DNA of 64,000 nt from positions 682,001 to 746,000 of the forward strand of contig NZ_CP047130.1 in the NCBI RefSeq assembly GCF_009832865.1. The letters are read 5' to 3'. Shown one piece after another: positions 45,512-53,366 of this stretch. This DNA is from Colwellia sp. 20A7. Its GTDB lineage: Bacteria > Pseudomonadota > Gammaproteobacteria > Enterobacterales > Alteromonadaceae. The translations under genes were made by a program, and so were the position numbers. The notes beneath the pieces were generated by a model. The model saw only the letters and a program-made list of their open reading frames with translations. It had not been told where the DNA came from and did not search any database. Within the stretch, counting starts at the first letter, position 1, and each line of letters opens with the position of its first letter.

Positions 45512-46180
45512 TTATTGCGTAACCGGCAATAATGTTATTTCTACTCTGCGGTTAAGTTCTTTACCGGCTTCCGTACTGTTATTCGCAACAGGTTGTGTTT
45601 CACCAAAACCAATAGATTCAATTCTATCATTAAGAATACCAGCAGCACCTAAGTAGCCAGACACAGATTGCGCGCGTTGTACTGATAACCGTTGGTTTAA
45701 TGCATCAGACCCTGAACTATCGGTGTGGCCAGCTACAACGATTAAGGTTTTATCAAACTCTTTTAAAACTAAAACAACTGAATCTAAAACTGAATAAAAA
45801 TTTTGTTCAATATTCGCTTTGCTAGAAGAAAAAGTAATGTTGCCCGGCATAATTAAATTAATGTTATCACCGTCGCGCTCAACACTTACGCCAGAGCCGC
45901 GTAATTGTTTTCTTAATTCAGCTTCTTGGGTATCCATATAGTACCCAATACCACCACCAATAGCCGCGCCACCGGTTGCTGCTTGTAAAATTCTGCGATT
46001 TCGTTTACCTATATCATCTTCATCTTTGTTAGCTATGTAGGCAACTACGGCTGCAACACCAGCTCCAATACCAGCACCTTTAGCAGTATTAGTCGCTTTT
46101 TCTTCACCTGTGTAAGGGTCGAAAGTTGAACATGCGCTTAACGCTAAGCAAGCAATTAGGGGAAGTGTAAAGTGTTTCAT
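45512..46180 (-). CDS. OmpA-family outer-membrane lipoprotein (YiaD-like)
   Basis: A 222-residue lipoprotein with signal MKHFTLPLIACLALSAC (lipobox LSAC). A glycine-zipper segment (GAGIGAGVAAVVAY and GGAAIGGGIGYYMD) precedes a C-terminal OmpA domain, with VVAGHTDSSGSDALNQRLSV holding the peptidoglycan-binding Asp and later Arg. It tethers the outer membrane to peptidoglycan. The start at 46180 is chosen because AAGGA precedes it and the signal peptide begins there; seven extra upstream codons are unlikely to be translated. Confidence 0.88.
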   Translation of the reverse strand: MKHFTLPLIACLALSACSTFDPYTGEEKATNTAKGAGIGAGVAAVVAYIANKDEDDIGKRNRRILQAATGGAAIGGGIGYYMDTQEAELRKQLRGSGVSVERDGDNINLIMPGNITFSSSKANIEQNFYSVLDSVVLVLKEFDKTLIVVAGHTDSSGSDALNQRLSVQRAQSVSGYLGAAGILNDRIESIGFGETQPVANNSTEAGKELNRRVEITLLPVTQ

Positions 46181-46410
46181 TTTTTTCCTTAAATAATTCA
46201 TGTGTAAAATAGAGTGCTAAAAATGGAGTGCTAAAAAGGGTTTGCGAAGATAATCTCGATTAAAGCATCACTATATTAGCATTATTATATAAAGTTATCC
46301 TTTATTTGCCCTTAGAATGACTTGATGTTTTTTTAAACTACAACGTACAGTGTTGCGGTAAAACAATGGGTGATTACTATGGATAGTATTGGTGTGCATT
46401 AGTTTAATTT

Positions 46411-46645
46411 ATTTTTTAATCGTATTTTAAACAATAGGTTAGTATATTTTTGACGATTAAGGTTACTAGCCGTGCTAACAGTTTTTTTATTATGAGCAAC
46501 GCCGACAACTTGGAAGGAGAACAAGAAATATTACAATTAAAGCCGTTTGAATACTTCCAAATTCGTCTTGAATTGTTGTACTTTGGCATTGAACACCTCA
46601 TCTTTAGTTAGATTTTGGTGTCCATTAAAGCGGGGGAAGAGCATA
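46411..46645 (-). pseudogene. IS3-family element remnant A (internally deleted)
   Basis: On the minus strand a GGACACCAAAATCTAACTAA terminal segment is followed by an ATG reading MPKYNNSRRIWKYSNGF, which matches the start of IS3-family OrfA proteins, and then loses homology. The rest (through TTAAACAATAGGTTAGTA on the plus strand) is shared with remnant B, but about 185 bases present in B are deleted here. It is a non-functional, MITE-like derivative. Just to its right is a short tandem run of CCTGTTGTC-type units (about 46651-46680). Confidence 0.75.
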
Positions 46646-46793
46646 TCGTTGCCTGTTGTCCCTGTTGTCCCTGTTATCCTTTATTTTTGATTAACACACT
46701 TGTCCACTCTGAAAGCCACCTGTAACATAGGTAATATAAGGTGTTAATTTAAAAAACGTCAATTTGTGCGACGTCGCAACTAAAGGAATAGTT

Positions 46794-47702
46794 ATGCCAC
46801 CTAAATCAACTATCACTCCTCAATATCAACTACCAATGGCAATCGTAGACATGATTGCATTGCGTGAAGATCGCTGCGTAGCTTTGAGTTGGAGCAAGGA
46901 TACCGGATATCAATTTATTGTACTGGAAGACGGTAGCTTTGATACTTTACCCTTCTTGATATCTTACAAGCTGGGAGAGCTTTCATGTGCGGCCTTATTT
47001 ACAACTAACACTGGCTTCGGCTGTGTTTTCCCCGATAGTGTTGTTACGTATGCGTTCTCAGATAACCACTTTCAAACATATCCCTTCGCAAAATCGTTAC
47101 CGTTGGATGCTGAAAAGCGTTCAACGTCACCGGTAAAAGCTCACATGGATGAAAAAACGAGTACAATCTACGTAATTTTGGAAGACTACTTTTATAAAAG
47201 GCGAGGACGGTTTATTTCAAAGATAAGTTTAAATAACAACCTCGCTCATTATTCACCAATGTATACTTATCCGTTCAATACCGCTTGGTATCACGAGTGT
47301 AACGACATCTTTTTTGATGAAAGACCTCTTGTGCATATTATAAATTGCCCATCGCCATCGCACAAAATAGAGCCTTGCCCATCGCACAAAATAGAGCCTT
47401 GCCCATCGCAATCAGCGCACTTAATGAAGCTAAATGATGACGGTATCTTTAATGTAACTCCGACAGAACACGGTCATGGAAGCTTTTCTTCAGATAAACA
47501 ACACCTTATGGTTAAATCAATCTTCAGCCCATACAGCATTCATTTTTATTCTCTATCGGGTGATAAAAGCTTTGTTATAAACTTAACACCCAAGCGGGTA
47601 CTGGGTAACATTAATAAGAGGTGGTTAACACTCTTCGATAAATGTAACGATACATTTTGGCTTGCTCGCGATTATGATGTAACACAGGTAAAGCTCTTGT
47701 GA
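46794..47702 (+). CDS. Hypothetical protein with CPSHKIEP repeats
   Basis: A 302-residue protein of unknown family. Beta-rich segments repeat irregularly and suggest a propeller-like fold, without certainty. Around residues 185-206 the 8-residue unit CPSHKIEP is duplicated, coded by a near-exact 24-base DNA repeat (47346-47410). The ATG at 46794 has AAAGGA six bases upstream; an earlier in-frame TTG is less likely. No signal peptide is seen. It sits between an IS3 remnant and the lipase gene, in accessory DNA. Confidence 0.55.
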   Translation: MPPKSTITPQYQLPMAIVDMIALREDRCVALSWSKDTGYQFIVLEDGSFDTLPFLISYKLGELSCAALFTTNTGFGCVFPDSVVTYAFSDNHFQTYPFAKSLPLDAEKRSTSPVKAHMDEKTSTIYVILEDYFYKRRGRFISKISLNNNLAHYSPMYTYPFNTAWYHECNDIFFDERPLVHIINCPSPSHKIEPCPSHKIEPCPSQSAHLMKLNDDGIFNVTPTEHGHGSFSSDKQHLMVKSIFSPYSIHFYSLSGDKSFVINLTPKRVLGNINKRWLTLFDKCNDTFWLARDYDVTQVKLL

Positions 47703-47862
47703 TAATCGCCTATAACAGTTCTAAGTGCAGTGACTTGTGAACATAACTCTGCCGACTTGATTACATCCACAATTTTTGACTCAAATAAGTTCGAACAGTC
47801 GCTTATATTGTGGGTAGAAACCTCCGGCTACCCGATTTAATCGCCTTTCGATTTATTGAACT

Positions 47863-49014
47863 TTATTTGACCATACTCACTGCAACACCTGCAACTTGAA
47901 CAACTTTATCAAGGGTAACGGATAAAACCCAGCGTATAAATTTATACGTCATATCGGTAATAGATACAGCTGCTTTACCAGCAAACACCAACATATGACC
48001 CAACATCCCTTTTTGTTGCTCAGCGAAGCGACCGGGCATTTTAGCTATTTTGGTTAATAATATAGCTACTTTATCGTAAAAGGTTAAACTGCTAGTTACC
48101 ATATGCTGAATTTCGTATAAAGATTCGGTATCTCGCAACAAAGTAAATAATGCAGCACCTAAACGATGTGCCCATTGTGAGGTAAAGCTGGCTTGGTGAC
48201 GTTTTTCATAATCAAGCCTTACTTGTTCTCGGTGTCTATGGTCGCTTCTTTTATTAATGGTAGCAAAGCTTTTAAAGCCACTGGCAGTGTTTATATAACC
48301 AGGTGAATTACCTGCCATACGGTGAGCACTTGCTGTAATGTTTGGTCCTGCATTTAACAGATATTCGCCTTGAGTATGCACAAAAGGCCAAAAAGGTAAT
48401 AATGGCACAGGGTCTGCTGCATGTACGCAACGAAACACCCTGTGTAAACTGTTACTCGTTTTATCTGCAAAATTTGCATAACCTACGCGCGGTGCGCCAA
48501 AAGTATATAAACTAATAGGGCGATTATTTTGCTTGTTGTGCAACCAGTTAGCCGTTAAATGTGCTAATGCGCCACCTAAGCTATGACCAACGCAATGTAC
48601 TGGGCCTGTTGTGTTTTTGTTAAAATACGCTTCGAGTTTGGGCTTAATCGAGTTAAAGGTTTTATTAAACCCAGCATGGGCAGGTAAGTTATTCGTGCTT
48701 GTACTTAAACCACAATGTGCATCGGTTATTGCATCGCGTTTACTAGCTGTACCGCGCAGAGCAATAACAGTATGCCCTTTATAGTTGCCTCCTTGTTTAC
48801 CTGTGCCAATAATAGCAAAGCCTGTTTTATGTCCTAGAAGGTGCTCCATAAAAGAGCCGCTAACCCCTTGCACAACGTTATTTGATAGGTTGAACTCAAA
48901 GTCGTTAGATAATGTTATCAATGCTGCTGATCTGTAACTATCTCCAGTTTTATTTTTAATATCGTATGCCGCATCAGCAAGAGTTACCGCTAATGTTGGT
49001 GTTAAATCACGCAT
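47863..49014 (-). CDS. Class 3 lipase family protein, possible effector
   Basis: A 383-residue alpha/beta hydrolase. The nucleophile is Ser145 in VHCVGHSLGGALAHL, the acid probably Asp201 in HAADPVPLLP, and the base probably His231 in SAHRMAG; GTASKRDAITDAHCG is the usual class-3 lipase region before the elbow. The C-terminal 130 residues are helical and hydrophobic at the end. There is no Sec signal. The gene directly upstream encodes a DUF6795 protein (21-base gap). This pairing, lack of a signal and accessory setting resemble lipase effector modules of type VI secretion, but no secretion gene is in the window. Confidence 0.78.
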   Translation of the reverse strand: MRDLTPTLAVTLADAAYDIKNKTGDSYRSAALITLSNDFEFNLSNNVVQGVSGSFMEHLLGHKTGFAIIGTGKQGGNYKGHTVIALRGTASKRDAITDAHCGLSTSTNNLPAHAGFNKTFNSIKPKLEAYFNKNTTGPVHCVGHSLGGALAHLTANWLHNKQNNRPISLYTFGAPRVGYANFADKTSNSLHRVFRCVHAADPVPLLPFWPFVHTQGEYLLNAGPNITASAHRMAGNSPGYINTASGFKSFATINKRSDHRHREQVRLDYEKRHQASFTSQWAHRLGAALFTLLRDTESLYEIQHMVTSSLTFYDKVAILLTKIAKMPGRFAEQQKGMLGHMLVFAGKAAVSITDMTYKFIRWVLSVTLDKVVQVAGVAVSMVK

Positions 49015-49035
49015 GGTGAATATCCTTATAATTAT

Positions 49036-49506
49036 TTAATCTTCAATGATCTGTTGTATTTTACAATCTGACTCCCAACGACAAATGCTATAAGCAGCAT
49101 GAGGCATATTAGAGTTATCTTCATTTCTAAAAGTAAATGCTATCTCACTATTTGATAAATCGGCGTTTAATTGAGATAACTTTATATTGTAAGCAGGTAT
49201 TGGTTGAATCAATTTTAATGAGGTTGACCAAAGTACGTAACTTTTATCTGAAAAATAAGCTGTGATATGCTGTTGGGTTCTTTGTTCAGCGAACAACCAT
49301 CCAGGTGCTTTTGAACGTATATTAACTTCCGGTAGGCTAAAACAACCGTTTTCATCGGTTAGTGTGCTGTCTTCTCGTGTTTTATCATCAATATAATAAA
49401 GTTCACGTTCAATTTTAACGCCTACTAAAGGTTCTCCCTTGTTGAGTATTCGGCCTGATACGGCAGAGCATAAATGCGCATCATATTTTTTAAAAAAGCC
49501 AAACAT
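49036..49506 (-). CDS. DUF6795-like protein paired with the lipase
   Basis: A 156-residue protein. The core SAVSGRILNKGEPLVGVKIE followed by DEN-GCFSLPEV resembles a carboxypeptidase-regulatory/transthyretin-like beta sandwich, and the whole protein resembles the DUF6795 group seen beside secreted or T6SS-linked lipases. It has no signal peptide. With a 21-base gap to the lipase gene it is likely co-expressed and could be an immunity, chaperone or adaptor protein. The family call is from memory of the pattern and needs a profile search. Confidence 0.6.
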   Translation of the reverse strand: MFGFFKKYDAHLCSAVSGRILNKGEPLVGVKIERELYYIDDKTREDSTLTDENGCFSLPEVNIRSKAPGWLFAEQRTQQHITAYFSDKSYVLWSTSLKLIQPIPAYNIKLSQLNADLSNSEIAFTFRNEDNSNMPHAAYSICRWESDCKIQQIIED

Positions 49507-49703
49507 GCTTATATCCTTATAATGAAAGTGCGTGCGTATAATACTACATAGAATAAAATAAGTTCACAATCAAGTTTTTGGATGTTGGTTAAAGTATGCG
49601 CAGGAAAATAGACACCATGACTCAGGCTTATCTCACTTACAGGTTATTTATTAACCTTAGTTGAGAAGTCTGTGTTGTTCAAATTTGAGCGACTGTCCTG
49701 CTT

Positions 49704-50108
49704 AATTTTTTAATTGCACTTTAAACAATAGGTTAGTAGGTTTTGACGGTTAAGGTTACTAGCCGTGCTAGCAGTTTTTTTATTATGATCAACGCCGACA
49801 ACTTGGAGAGAGAACAAGAAATATTACAATTAAAGCCGGTGTTGAAGTCATATCGCTAACGTTTATCTGCCACAATTATTTCATCATGATATTCTTTTCG
49901 CCATCGTGACAGCATAATAAGGGGGGGGGCGGGTTTTTCTGCGACAGCTTTGATTGTAACGCCAACAACAAAATTCAGTTGAATAGCGTTGACTTAAAAC
50001 TTATTCTAACTCGTATGAATACTGTGAAGTTCGTCTTGGATTGTTGTACTTTGGCATTGAACCCCTCACCTTTAGTTAGATTTTGGTGTCCGTTAAAGCG
50101 GGGAAAGA
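49704..50108 (-). pseudogene. IS3-family element remnant B (decayed orfA)
   Basis: On the minus strand an ATG at about 50059 reads MPKYNNPRRTSQYSYE. It is followed, with frame changes and stops, by VTIKAVAEKP and then MLSRWRKEYHDEIIVADK, all standard IS3-family OrfA segments. Homology ends there and joins the same distal segment as remnant A. A run of nine G (49921-49929) lies inside it. No full transposase remains. It lies just beyond the 50137-50685 cassette-like gene and may have split that gene's attC. Confidence 0.8.
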
Positions 50109-50136
50109 TCAAATTCCGTTTAAGTGCCTTATATTT

Positions 50137-50685
50137 TTAGGTGAAATCCACTTTTTTGTCTGGGTTGATAACATACTCAATGGTTAATTCATCGGTGTCA
50201 TCGCTTCTAGTAGAATCTTTTATATCGACTACTTTAATTACAGCGAAATTCCCGAAAGAGTTTTTTAAAACGATAATGTCGCCTTCTTGCGGGGTTCTAC
50301 TCCTCGATGAGAAATCGTATTTAGCTGCATTTGATATCATATTTATAGCGGGAATGCCTTTTACTAATGCAACACCTTCAATTGAAGCTGGGTCATTATA
50401 TATATGAATAGAGTCACCACTAGCTTTTGACCATTTGGTTTCAAATTTTAGTGCGTCAGAACCTACAATGAATAGACCGTTATTATTACTATAATCAAAG
50501 GATTGACGGCCTTTTAACCTTTTTGATGTATACTTTTTTGTAACGTTAGGCCAGTAACTGTGGGCTAACCCACCAATTGCCGCAATTAACCCTATTGCAG
50601 GTTCAAAAGAAGGTTCACTCCGGAACCACAACCCAAACCCTATAAGTGCGGCGATTGAACATGTAACTACTACTAATTTTTGCAC
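50137..50685 (-). CDS. Hypothetical two-helix membrane protein (cassette-like)
   Basis: A 182-residue protein with two N-terminal hydrophobic segments (LVVVTCSIAALIGFGLWF and AIGLIAAIGGLAHSYW) and a soluble C-terminal domain of about 110 residues rich in strands. The start is GTG at 50685, with AGGGAAG five bases upstream; TTG one codon earlier is possible. No family was recognised. It lies on the same strand as the Ntn-hydrolase cassette and directly beyond that cassette's attC. Its own 3' flank (TATAAGGCACTTAAACGGAA) looks like a damaged attC. Confidence 0.6.
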   Translation of the reverse strand: MQKLVVVTCSIAALIGFGLWFRSEPSFEPAIGLIAAIGGLAHSYWPNVTKKYTSKRLKGRQSFDYSNNNGLFIVGSDALKFETKWSKASGDSIHIYNDPASIEGVALVKGIPAINMISNAAKYDFSSRSRTPQEGDIIVLKNSFGNFAVIKVVDIKDSTRSDDTDELTIEYVINPDKKVDFT

Positions 50686-50708
50686 CAAAACTTCCCTAAA
50701 AATATAAC

Positions 50709-50885
50709 GGGGCTGTAGAATTTCTATTTTAGAAAAAACAGCCTCAGCATTTATTAAAAACTAAGCCTCAAATTGCGTTGCTACGTGAAGTCTGAGGCAA
50801 TATTCCACTATAAAGTGAAATTTACGGGCTGTATAAACATAAAAATCATCCGCCATTTTCTACTTTGGAGAGATTCTACAGCCTC
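50709..50885. mobile_element. MITE inserted in an attC site
   Basis: A 177-base non-coding element. Terminal inverted repeats GGGGCTGTAGAATTTCT and AGAGATTCTACAGCCTC agree at 15 of 17 positions, with AAC on both flanks as a 3-bp target duplication. Removing the element and one AAC restores TATAACGCCCGCATAAACGG, the normal end of an attC site. No transposase matching these ends is in the window. Confidence 0.78.
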
Positions 50886-50982
50886 AACGCCCGCATAAAC
50901 GGATAAAAATTGTTGGCTAAAATTGTTGAGGAGCGAAACATAGCCAACTGTTTTTGTTCCGATTTAATGCACTTTGTTAGGC
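50886..50982 (-). other. Integron attC recombination site (R' box split by the MITE)
   Basis: Read on the minus strand it begins GCCTAACAAAGTGCATTAAA and ends TTTATGCGGGCGTT. The arms pair almost throughout (GTGCATTAAATCGG with CCGTTTATGC, CAGTTGGCT with AGCCAACAA), leaving the extrahelical bases typical of attC. The R'' box GCCTAAC contains the stop codon of the Ntn-hydrolase gene. The R' box is GTTATA once the MITE is removed. Confidence 0.8.
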
Positions 50983-51606
50983 CTGCCTACTTAAAGACTC
51001 TTCACCATTATGACACTGAATATAATAATCAAATTCTCTACTTACAGTTTGATCCACTGTAGACGCATAAGCGAATAAATCATCGATTAAACCAAGATGG
51101 TACTGAAGATTGTCGTTAAACTCATTACTGGCAGAAAGAGGTTTAAGAGATTCATTTAAATAATTTAGCCTTTGTTCAATATCAGGTAATTTCGCCCAAA
51201 TTGTAGAAGTCATAGGATAAAGCATGCGAACTTCATCAGGAGAGCCTGATTTGATATAACCCAAACGGCACTCATTACTTTCATCTCCAGGGGCTAGATA
51301 ACTGAACATCCAATGAGTTTGATTTTTCCAAGCATTAGCATAAGAAGGTAAACTTGAAACTGATTGCTTTGTTAGTGCAACAATTTGATTGGTATTAGTA
51401 ATCTCAGTAGTCTTTAAATACGACTTCAAATCACTAAGTAATGGGACATATCCGCACCCTGTTATTATTCCACCATTCCATTTAACAAATTTATTTATTT
51501 CATCGCTAGTAATTGAAGCTACTTTCCCATCTTGCATACATACTTCACGACGATCAGCAGCTACGATTATATATTCATCCAAATTGATACCAATAATCAT
51601 TGTCAT
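50977..51606 (-). CDS. Proteasome-like Ntn hydrolase in an integron cassette
   Basis: A 209-residue protein starting M-T-MIIGINLDEYIIVAADRRE. If the initiator Met is removed, Thr becomes residue 1. Asp then falls at position 17 and Arg at 19, as in proteasome beta subunits, and INKFVKWNGGIITGCG supplies the equivalent of catalytic Lys33 with a five-residue shift. The ATG-ACA start is supported by AAGGAT six bases upstream. Whether it is a protease or another amidase is unknown; HslV is the nearest familiar bacterial relative in fold. It forms a cassette with the attC overlapping its stop codon. Confidence 0.7.
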   Translation of the reverse strand: MTMIIGINLDEYIIVAADRREVCMQDGKVASITSDEINKFVKWNGGIITGCGYVPLLSDLKSYLKTTEITNTNQIVALTKQSVSSLPSYANAWKNQTHWMFSYLAPGDESNECRLGYIKSGSPDEVRMLYPMTSTIWAKLPDIEQRLNYLNESLKPLSASNEFNDNLQYHLGLIDDLFAYASTVDQTVSREFDYYIQCHNGEESLSRQA

Positions 51607-51644
51607 GATAAATCCTTAATTCAAAGTGCAAAAACTGACAGTAG

Positions 51645-51651
51645 GCCTAAC
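51645..51651 (-). other. Cassette boundary (core site GTTAGGC)
   Basis: On the minus strand GTTAGGC lies 38 bases before the Ntn-hydrolase start codon, where a cassette would begin (G|TTAGGC). No full attC stem is visible beyond it, so it may be the edge of the array or a secondary insertion site. The gap to argJ also has a CTTTCT/AGAAAG hairpin near 51806-51820 and nothing else recognised. Confidence 0.5.
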
Positions 51652-51830
51652 AGCTTCCTATGAGGCAAACTTCCTTGTATCTACACACTAAGTTTATCCA
51701 TCATATTCTTATAATCTAAAAAGATTACTTGATTGTTATCGACAGATCAATAAGTTAAAAAAATAGCTCTTACTGGTTGATGTGTGAAAGAAGGCGTATT
51801 GCTCTCTTTCTTGTAGAAAGAAGGAATTGC

Positions 51831-51870
51831 ACCAAGCTGTGTATTCTACTGTGTATTAAACCAGCTTGGT
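51831..51870. terminator. Hairpin downstream of argJ
   Basis: ACCAAGCTG and CAGCTTGGT pair exactly around a 22-nt loop, 54 bases past the argJ stop. There is no T-tract on the minus side, so termination is uncertain. Confidence 0.35.
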
Positions 51871-51923
51871 CATCGAACATAAATTGCGTTACTGTAAATA
51901 ATTTTATATGTGCTTATCTGAAA

Positions 51924-53183
51924 CTAGGTGCGGTATTCAGCATTAATTCTGACGTAGTCATAGCTAAAATCACAAGTCCAAATAGTGGCTTGTTCATTGC
52001 CGCGATGTAGCTGTACGGTAATATCAATTTCAGCTTCGTTCATAATAGCTTGTCCATCATCTTCATTGTAACTGGCTGCACGGCCGCCTTTTTCAGCAAC
52101 TAACACATCACCAAAATATAATTCTAGTTCAGCTGTATCTAAATCTTCTAACGACGCACATTCTCTTGAAGCGTAACCAATGGCAGCTAATACTCGGCCT
52201 AAGTTAGGATCAGAGGCAAACATCGCGGTTTTAACTAGTGGGCTTTTACCAATTGAAAAACCGATAGTTTTGGCTTCATCATTGGTTAACGCACCTTTAA
52301 CGGTGACGGTTAAAAACTTGGTTGCACCTTCACCGTCACGAACAATGGCTTGCGCCAAGTATTGTGCTGTTTCAAGCAACGCATTAAAGACAGTGGTAAA
52401 GCCTTCACTTTGACGATCTGTGATTGCAGACGCACTACTTTTTCCGGTAGCAATAACAATAAACGAGTCATTCGTTGAGGTATCACCATCAACCGAAATG
52501 CAGTTAAAGGATAAGTCAGCAATTTCTTTGGTGATTTCGTCTAATAACGTTTGGGTAATATTAGCGTCAGTAGCGACATAACCTAGCATGGTCGCCATAT
52601 TCGGATGAATCATACCGGCGCCTTTCGATATACCGGTGATGTTTACAATCTCATTTTGAACGTTTACCTGGGTAGCATAAGCTTTCGGTGCCACATCTGT
52701 TGTCATTATGGTTGACGCTGCATCGGCCCAGTTATTTGCAGTTAAGTTAGCTACTGCGTGAGGTAAACCGGCTAACAGCTTATCCATTGGTAAGTGTTCT
52801 AGAATAACACCCGTTGAAAATGGCAAGATAGATTGTACGGGAATGGCCATAATATCGGCTAATTGCTCACACGTTGTTATGGCGTCATTCATTCCTTGCT
52901 CGCCAGTACCTGCATTAGCATTACCGGTATTTATCACTAATGCTTTAATACTTGGTATAACTTGATTTTTTACGGCATTGAAGTGTTTTTTACACAAAGT
53001 TACTGGGGCAGCACAAAAACGGTTTTGGGTAAAAACACCCGAAACAGCGCTACCATCAGCAATTTCAATAACAAGTAAGTCTTTGCGGTTTGGTTGTTTA
53101 ATATTTGATTCAGCCCAACCTAGGCGAATACCTTCAATTGGATTTAGTGAAGCGGGAATGATTTCAGGTAAGTTAACAGGCAT
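51924..53183 (-). CDS. argJ: ArgJ, glutamate N-acetyltransferase/amino-acid acetyltransferase
   Basis: A 419-residue enzyme of arginine synthesis that moves acetyl from N-acetylornithine to glutamate, and in bifunctional forms also uses acetyl-CoA. The self-cleavage site is in KGAGMIHPNMATMLGY, where the Thr after MA becomes the nucleophile of the second chain. The first-chain TTDVAPKA, NTGNANAG and second-chain CISVDGDTSTNDS blocks are conserved. It is a lone gene next to the accessory island and marks the return to conserved chromosome. Confidence 0.95.
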   Translation of the reverse strand: MPVNLPEIIPASLNPIEGIRLGWAESNIKQPNRKDLLVIEIADGSAVSGVFTQNRFCAAPVTLCKKHFNAVKNQVIPSIKALVINTGNANAGTGEQGMNDAITTCEQLADIMAIPVQSILPFSTGVILEHLPMDKLLAGLPHAVANLTANNWADAASTIMTTDVAPKAYATQVNVQNEIVNITGISKGAGMIHPNMATMLGYVATDANITQTLLDEITKEIADLSFNCISVDGDTSTNDSFIVIATGKSSASAITDRQSEGFTTVFNALLETAQYLAQAIVRDGEGATKFLTVTVKGALTNDEAKTIGFSIGKSPLVKTAMFASDPNLGRVLAAIGYASRECASLEDLDTAELELYFGDVLVAEKGGRAASYNEDDGQAIMNEAEIDITVQLHRGNEQATIWTCDFSYDYVRINAEYRT

Positions 53184-53366
53184 AAAAAGAGGTTATCAAC
53201 ATAAAAAAGTAAATAAATATTACGCTTTAATGATTTTTTATGCAAAGTAATATTGTTGTTAAATATGGTTTTTTAGGGCAATAAAATGGCAGGAGTTTAA
53301 TTTACTTAGTTGATAAAGCCTGTGCTAATAAAGCCAGCAACACTATGTTACTGGCTTCAAATTGCG

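Noticed and set aside
47709..47850. TATAACAG after the unknown gene taken as the start of an attC site
   Set aside because: No matching R' box or paired arms were found within 150 bases.
49921..49929. Run of nine G as a phase-variable switch
   Set aside because: It lies inside a decayed IS3 remnant with no intact gene or promoter to control; it may also be a sequencing-prone tract.
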